The notes beneath the pieces were generated by a model that did no database searches, was not told the DNA's origin, and saw only the letters and a program-made list of their open reading frames with translations. Shown here in pieces: positions 33,801-42,800 of a DNA stretch of 64,000 bases. The first letter of the stretch is position 1, and each line of letters starts with the position of its first letter. Made by a program: the position numbers and the translations under genes. Source of the stretch: Patiria pectinifera (taxonomy: Eukaryota; Echinodermata; Asteroidea; Valvatida; Asterinidae); NCBI GenBank assembly GCA_029964075.1, contig CM057140.1, forward strand, positions 11,054,643 through 11,118,642, given 5' to 3'.

Positions 33801-36800
33801 TCATTTATGAACGTAGACCTTAAGCACATGTTCATCAAGTAATATTAAATGTGCGTACACATCAGTACAGTGCACTCCAGGCGTTCCAAGGAATTTCCAC
33901 ATCTGTGCCATTAGTATTCTTTTTATGCATTAATTTAATAACTCATACCTGTACGTAAAAGTACCGGGTACAACTATACTGCCTCTGCATACATTACAGA
34001 CCATGTAATTATAATAATTTATTAAACTTATATTGCACTCTCTCCAGGACCAGCCTGTTCGAAGGGAGCACTATTTATACATCAAAATTCCTAATCAAAA
34101 ATGATACAAAGTGTACATAAATGCACATGTGTACCAGTACTGTACATGTATGTAAATTATGAACATCAACCTGCAACAGAGCAGTAAATACTGAGTAGAG
34201 CCCTTCGTTTGCACAATCTGCACAAACACAAGACAAGGAAAAATTAGACCAGCTTGGAAAGGGTTTAAGGGGGAGGGGCAAACATCCACTGTGTATTGGC
34301 TTGGGAGGCATACTGTACATACAACTTACATACAGGTACAAGTAAATATAGTTACATTTAACAAATCCCTGTTCCCTGCATGTACATAGTATGTACATCT
34401 ATAGCCTGCATCATAAACTGTGGTAGCCTAAAGTCTCAACACCAGGCTCTTTTAATGACACTATCCTTTTAGTTCACACCAGTAGAGCAAACATACAATA
34501 CCGGTACATGTACAATGTACATGTATGAATGGTTCTGACTGAGGCACTGCAATGTGTATGCGTACATGTACATGTACGTACATGTACAATGTACACTTGT
34601 ACTACCATGTACATGTACATGTACCTACATGTACACAGAGGGAGCATGATGAAACGATACATGTACACATATCGTAAATGTACGTGTAGTACCATGGGTG
34701 TCTGTCCACATACAAACTTACAACACATATGTACATGTACATGTACATGTACACATGTAGGCCCCTACTGTAAATTTCATTTGAAAGCCTACATGTAAGT
34801 AATTAAATTTTGAGTAACAGTAGTCACCCTGAAGGCCCTGAAAATGGGTTAATGCGTTTATTTTTAACTTGAATTGTTCAAGCTCCAACAAATTAGTGCT
34901 GTGCTTACATTTTATGTAAGTACATTTGATGTAATTAAATGTGTACATGTGCATACCGTACACGTATGTACAGTATGTCTTTTACGTACCGGTAGGCCTA
35001 CATACGTACATGTTGTGAAAACAGAAACGATACACGTACACAAATTCCGGCACATGTGTTTAAATGGTCAAATTACATTGTAAAAAATAGCCCATTAAGA
35101 AACGTTAAGCAGTGAAGCCCTTTGTGTTCAAAACTATACTGAGGAAAAACACATGCATCCTGTGCATCATGATCCTTTGAAATAACAAGTTTTTATAGTA
35201 CACACGTACCGGTACTTTAGTAATCAAACACATTTTGCATTCCTTTCATAGCATTCAAAACAAACATGGTATAAATTGGTATAAAAACAAACGAAGTTGG
35301 AGAATATCACAAATATATTTATAACCAAATTCTTGAGGCAAACCTCCAGTTTAATGCCTTGCACTGCAAAGAGTGACCCTTTAAAATAACCTACAAGTAT
35401 ACAAAAATATTTACATGAAACTTGCTCATTATATCTTTTTGGATGTCAAATTTCTGGCTGCGTCGAGTAAATTTCTTGACAGCATCTGGGGAATGGGCAA
35501 GCTACGTGTACACGTAACCCCCTCGTAAATTTAACATTTCTATGACATGTTCATGAATACATTACAATTCATCTGGACATACATTGTACGGTATAAAATT
35601 TGTATTGTGGCTCGGGCAGACCATGGAGGAATAAGAACACACTCAGTTCTATGCTGCAGGCCCAGCCTTTCCTGTTGCAAGGCCACCTCAATTGTACAGA
35701 CACACAAACATGCACAGGTAGACTTTGGTAGACAAGTGACCATGAGATCACATATAATTTTCTCTTGTGAATCCTGTTACGTTCCTACTGAACAATATGC
35801 ACCTAGTCCCTTTAATATTACGCAGATTAGGCCAAAGATCTCTAAATGAAATGGAGTATCGCATAAACTAAAATATTAAGTCCGGACTCCTTTGCTTCAA
35901 ATGGAGTCATTTGTAAATTAAAGGGGATATACATCATTTGCTTTTGCTGTAATTTTCAGAAATGGATGGAATTGGGGGGTTGGAAATATATAGCAAATAT
36001 AGTTACACTGACTTTTTTGAGGTTTTGGGTTCGAAAATGCTATAAAAACCAAGAAAAACAATCATTTTCCTGTAGTCTGGTTCACTGACTCTATTTAAGA
36101 AGAAACAGAGCAGTTTACATACATTGGGGAATTGTAAGGTCAGGGAACCAGTCTAGCTGGCTTGTACCCGTTCATAGGTGTGTAATCGATTGCAAACAAG
36201 TGCGATGGTCAACTGGAGGCAGTATTTGAAAAAAATTGCTTTTTTTCCAACGCTGGTCGGCCGATCAGAGTTGGAAATTGATACAAAAAATACCACTTTT
36301 CTTGAAAATGACAGTATACCAGGTGCCATGATTTTACAGGATGCTTTACACTGTCATTCACTAACAGTCCAGCAAGGTATTTCAAAATGATTTGGTAGTT
36401 TTATTTTTTGATGTTTGCAAATGTTGTATTTTCCCTTTAATATTTTCAAAGACAGAAGATCCTGTTTCGGTTTTACTGTGTGGGGGGAAGGGGGTGTTTG
36501 TTTGCTTGTTTTGGGTATGTTTTGGCTGTTTGTGTTTTTTGGGGGGGTTTTGTTCAATGTTCCAAACATCAAATCTATTTACCCTACAAATAAACTGTAC
36601 ACAAAGCCTTGCAGCCAGCTTTTGAAATCAAATGCAGTATGCTACAGTGTGTTTACTGAGTGTCAGACAAGAACAAACATTAGCAAATGAATGATGTTAA
36701 TTTTCTACACAAAACATGACATTCCCAATCCATGCACACTTTTTTGAGATGCTTGCGTGAAGTACAGCGGAATCCAGCGACCAGAATTAGGAAGCCGTTA

Positions 36801-39800
36801 CTGCGGTGGCGCCAAACTCACGCATATTCTGCACGCGTTCTGTAAAGGCGCGCGTGCATTTTGGTAACTCTATTGGTCGAGGGAGCCCTAAGTGCGTGCG
36901 TATTACCTGAGCGCGACTCGCATTATCCCGGTGCCACCTCAGAAAGTGGCAGTCGCCGGATTAGTCTATACTCAGAATTTCCTGCAGAGTGTGCCAAAGT
37001 TGTCAAGACTGGATTTGATTTCTCAAGTTGAAGATGCCCTCAATTGCAAGGAAGGCTTTGCTGGGCTTTTCAGGAACTGGCATGCATTAGGGGTACATTA
37101 TCCAAAGTCAGCCTTAAACGAAGACTAGGCCCAGGTAGAAGCTGTGTTTGATTCCTGCTACTGTGAATGGGGTTCCTGAAATCTCGGGGTCCACAACTGA
37201 GGTTTTGGATAACTATGAATATGATGATGAGGCCTTTTCACACTAGAGCCTCTCAACCTGGGTTGAACTCAACCCTGGGCGAAACCCAGTGCCGTCCCGG
37301 GTTGAGTTTTGTATTTTTCAACCCCGCGTTCAACCCCGCATCTTTTCAAACTTGTTTCGTGCAAACCGAGCTTATTTCGCTCAGTTGCTACTGTTTTGAA
37401 CCCTGGTCAGACTTTCAACCCAGGTTGAAAATCTCCACCCTGGTCTGGAGCGGTTGAGTTCAACTTGGGGTGAAATCCATCAAATATTACAGCCCTTTTC
37501 ACACTGGACAAATCTCGGGGTTGACGCAGGGTGGAAAACATGCGTCGTTTCACACTTGAAGAATTTCAACCCTGCGTTAGCCCTGCGTCAACCCCAAGAT
37601 CGATTTCGCCACGGGTTGAACTCAACCCTGCTCCAGACCAGGGTTGAGATTTTCAACCCAGGTTGAAATTCTTGCCAGGGTTCAAAACAGTAGTAATAAC
37701 TGAGCATGATAAGCTTGATTTGCATGAAACAAGTGTGAAACGATGCGGGGTTGAATGCAGGGTTGAACAATTAAAAAACTCAACCCGGGGCGGCACTGGG
37801 TTCACCCAGGGTTGAGTTCAACCCGGGTTGAGAAGCTCTAGTGTGAAAAGGGATATCTCAGCAGGGTTGACAATTTTCAAGTGTGAAATGCTGGAGGTGT
37901 TCAATCCTGCGTCAACCCCGCGTCAACCCCGAGATTTGTCTAGTGTGAAAAGGCTTAGGCCAACAAAAAAAGTCTCCGGTTTCTGGTATGCGCGCGCGTC
38001 GCCGTAGCCATGCGCGTCGGCAAAATGAAAAAGTTTTTTTTTCAATGAAAGATGATGTCTCAAAACCGCCAAACTCACCGGTTTGACTGGAATCCTGCTG
38101 CTGCACAATTTGAACGTGTTTTTAGATGGGGTTATGATCAAGAATAAGCTTTATGTGGCCTCTCTCGACTCCCATATATTTGCACTAAGTTTAGTCGGGC
38201 ACCATTTGCAGTCATCAGCCGACATTTGAAGCAAAAAAGTCAGGTAAAAAAAAAAAAGCCGCGTCACCGCACCACTTTTTGGGCAGGCTCCATACCAGAA
38301 ACCGGAGACTTTTTTGGGGGGCCTATTAAAGAGCCTCAACTGATGGGTTTAATTACCTTGTCTCTCTTGGCTAGGTTCTGGCTGATCTTCTGCTTGCGTT
38401 GCTTCTGCTTCTCAATGAACTCTTCCACGAGATCCTCGCAGGTCAGAAGGTTCTCCCTGGGCTCCCAAGTGTCTTCCTCTGGTCCGTAGCCTTGCCAACG
38501 CACCCGGTACAAGGGCTTCCCCTGGAGATGCAACAGGAAGGAGAAATTGTTTTTTTCTTCTTAAAGGTTTATCCGGAAAAACTTTTGAACAGGTCGCTAG
38601 GCCATTTTAACACTGCTTTCTCCTGTAACACATGCGCGCGAGATGCGTTCAGAAGTGCCAAAGTTCCCAACTCTGACGGCGATCCATCTTGTTGAGTGTG
38701 CCCTCGACTGCCCCGGCAGCTCCACAACACTAACCAGAAGGGACCAGCTGGATTAGGGGAACAATGGGCACAAACCAGCGACAGACATAACTGAGGAGAG
38801 CTTTCAAATCCACACAAAACCCTCAAATTGGAGGTCCATGATGACTAATACAGGCAACGACCTTAGTCAAATTGTCTTTAAAAAAAAACATCCAAGAGCA
38901 ACAGAGTCAACCAACTATTTACCCACCCTCTCAGCAAACGTTCCAGAGTTCATAATTCCAACTTGAGGATGTGAACACCGAAGTATCAAATAGAAGAATC
39001 GGTAGAAATCGACCTACATTTGGGCGTAACTTTTTAGTTACACATGAGTAAATTGGATTCAATTGCCACAATAGAGCCAACTCTATGGGCAAAATAAAAA
39101 GGGGAATTTCAGAAGAAATACCCTGGGGTTCAGCCCTTGCAACACTGGGTTTTACATTATTGTGCGCACACTGTGGACAGCTGTACATGTAGTTTTGTCT
39201 GATTCAATGTGTGTTTCAACTTTCAACAAAACAGGTGACACGCTACAGTGCATCTCTGTATAGCACAAGTACAATCGTCTGTGTATTGTGAATTGATGCA
39301 AAAATTAAAAAAAAAATATCACCCCAGGTCAACACAGGATTATACCATCTGTCAGAACTTTTTAAGCATAATCAGGACTGATTCTCATTATATTCATCAG
39401 TTTCCACCAAAAAAATATTGCATGTTTGTACATGGAACACTGTACACGTATACAGACGACTCTCATTAATTAATACAAACTCAGCTGGACCTAGCCAAAC
39501 TGTTTGTTACATGTATATCAGAATTTTGTATTAAGTGGAGTGCCAGTCAGATTCGTATGCACATAAATGCAGTCGGAACAAAGTCTTTATGTTTACTATT
39601 TAATCAGAATTTGTATTCAAGGTGTTTGTATTGACGAGAGTTAACTGTATATGGGCTCCGTGCGCTAAAAAAGAGGGCGCCCTTTTACCTAGCAATGACG
39701 TCCCATGGGCGGGACATTTAGCTGGTTGATGCGCACCGTTCCTTGTGTGTGACGCACGTACACCAGGGGATTTGTACTATGTACAAGCAGTGGTACAGCC

Positions 39801-42800
39801 ACACGTACCTCGCGCCAAAATTGCAGTCAGGCAAGATGGCGTCGGTCGGTCACCCCCAACTGTTCCTTCTTTGCTGGTGAGGGGGTACTTGTGAACGGAG
39901 TGGATAGGCTAATATTGTACAAAATTAACATTTCTCAACTTTTACATAAGCCTGCACGTTCGTTTCAAAAATTACATGTATTCAGTTTAGTTATTTGTTA
40001 AAATTTGTTTCATATTTTTTTTTCTGGTTACGTGCACGAGCACAGTAAATCAGAGGCCTGAAGAAAGCTAGAGCGAGAGGACAATGGAAAAGGTTCAGTT
40101 TTGTGGGAGCAAAACCAAGGATGGGTCTTTTTTCTAAGGAAACCCATGATTTGGTTTCGGTCTAAACACCCAATCCGTATGTAAATAATATCGCACAGTG
40201 CTTTTGAACCAATCAACAATGGATCTCGTAGCATCAAGTTACAGAGGATTAATGTAAGTGTTGGACAACACTTACATGTACTCTGTGCTTTACCGTAATA
40301 TATTTAATGAAATAAAATGCTGAAATTATCCTGCAGAATGAATTGTTCTCAATTTATGTAAAAACATTGTCAAAACTTTTAAGCTGTAAACATACACTAC
40401 ACATAACATTAGGCCCAAAAAAATAGTTCTGCTTCCGGTTTCCCTACCTACCCAATTCTGACAGCCCCTAACCTATTATTGTTTTATGGGAAAATGAGAA
40501 GAAACAAAGCAAAACCATGAATGACTACCTTTCACCCTTGAATGCATGCAAACGCCTCCGTATGATCGTACACACAAAAAATTCCCCAAAAACATTTCTT
40601 CCTAGCTACCCTTTTTTAAATGTCATGTATTTTTTATGGAGGGGGGGGGCCTTTCATGTGGCTTGTGCTGAACTAAGTAATAAGAACTTCTGTAATTTTA
40701 ATTTAAAAAAAAAACACGATCAGTACTTGAGTAAATTACATTCATTTTTAGATACAACACCAGTTTTATTCAAAGATTTTTAAATCACTAAATCGATACT
40801 CCTAGTACAATTCTCTCATAATACACAAACCATATTTCATTATTTCTCAAACTATGTGAAAAATGAACATCTGTTTGTATTAATCTTTCACAATGCAGAC
40901 CTTCTTGACTTTATTATACTACATGTATTATTAGATCAGAAAGTGCACCTAAATACATGTAACAATCATGTGAAGTGTAGTGCCCCGTTCCATAAAGAAA
41001 ACAAAATCAACTTTGAAGTTATTTGACTATACACCAAACTACTAGTTTTTGACGACTTTTAAGAACAAACAGTTTTGTCATAGAGGGCAGGGTTTTAAAT
41101 TATTGAGGGAAATTTGGGGGCAAAGTGATGACGACAATGACAAAACATAACAGGAAAATATAGATGGTGATCACCGCAACGTACTGCATGGCACCAACCA
41201 TAAACGCGTACGAAAAAGTGCAATTTCTACCCTAAAAAAATTGTTTAAAATTACCCAAAAAAAGGTTTCACGATAAAAAATAGCATTGACTCTAATTTGA
41301 TCAAAATTAGAGAGGGGCCCTACACTACACAATCGCCATATGATTTAAGGCAGTCGTCGGGTGGGCGCTTCAGCGCCCAGTTGGCAAGTTTGACTGGTGC
41401 GTGCCCAGTGCATGGTAAGTAAGCAAATTTTGTTTGTAAACAAAACGGTTTCGATCCAACTCGGACCCAAACCAACTCGGACCCAAGCCAACTCGGACCC
41501 ATGCCAACTCGGACCCACTACCAACTCGGATCCATGCCAACTCGGACCCACTACCAACTCGGACCCACAACCAACTCGGATCCACTACCAACTCAGACCC
41601 ACAACCAACTCGGACCCACTACCAACTCGGACCCATGCATGACCAACTCGGACCCATCGTTTTCAATCATTCGACATCGTTTTCAATCATTCATTTCATA
41701 AAGTTTGTCCACTTCTCATCTGTTATACTTAACAGCATCACTGTAATTTACAGTGATGCTGTTAAGTATACATTTTCATTGTAATTGTAAGGTAAATTAT
41801 CTCATATCTGTATTGCAGCAGTATAACTTTTTTGTCGTTGTAAAGCGCATTGAAATGCTATTTGAAATGCGCTTTAAAAGTGTAATTAATTATTTATTAT
41901 TTTTATTTGTTTCCATTAAAACATATTGCGCTTTAAAAGTTAAACCAATTATTTATTTTCATTAAAACATATTAATTGACATCGTTCACACCATCTTGCT
42001 AAAATTAACAGCAATTTATTTCGTTTTTAATCCAAACTGCAACGTAACGAGTATACAAATTAAGAACAGATCTTCATAGAAAAATTAAATTTGAAAGTAT
42101 GGCATTAAAACATAAACACTTTCAAACATAACATTATTAACTCAATAAATATAAGTAAACATTGTAAGTAAATAAATAAAATAAATAAGATATAAAAATG
42201 AAGTCTATTCTAATCTCTATTTAAAAAAAAAACACACATGAACACCATTGCATACACTGCAAGAAAAACGAAGGTTCCATATTAAACAAAAAAGTTAAAT
42301 CAAAAAAGTATAAAAAGTTAATCGGATTCGTAAAAAAAACCAACAAAATTCAAAGCCAGCATGTGAATTAAAAAATGATCAAGTTTAATCCCCTACAAAA
42401 AGATGCAATGTCAATCATCAAAAAGGAGTATTGGAGCTCTGGGAAGATTACCCTTCAAGGCCTTACAGGTAGCTACCTGTATGTTCCACTATGATTGCCA
42501 CGAGGGAAACAAGTTAAATCAAAAAATTATTTAAAGTTAAACAGATTCATAAAAAAAATCCCACAAAATTCAAAGCCAGCATGTGAATTAAAAATATCTC
42601 TTGGTTTAGCTTCACAGGTCACGGTTTCAAAAAGCTAAGCACGTTTAGTTTCATGACGTTCAAAACGATAAGCGTCTAGCAACAGTATTTACTGTACGCA
42701 TCATAAAATAGCGCTCCACACAGCGGCAATACAAGAAAACAACAAAACTAAAAGCCTCATTCTGCCCAATATAATTACAGAATATCTTCACTACGCACTA

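Larger units (their letters stand above)
31115..38356. other. MPHOSPH8 intron 2 (non-coding)
   Basis: About 7.2 kb without coding signal. Apart from the MITEs and inverted repeats listed separately, it holds a block rich in ACATGTAC/GTACATGT words (about 33110-35050, densest 34490-34760). I see no exon with correct phase here. Confidence 0.55.
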
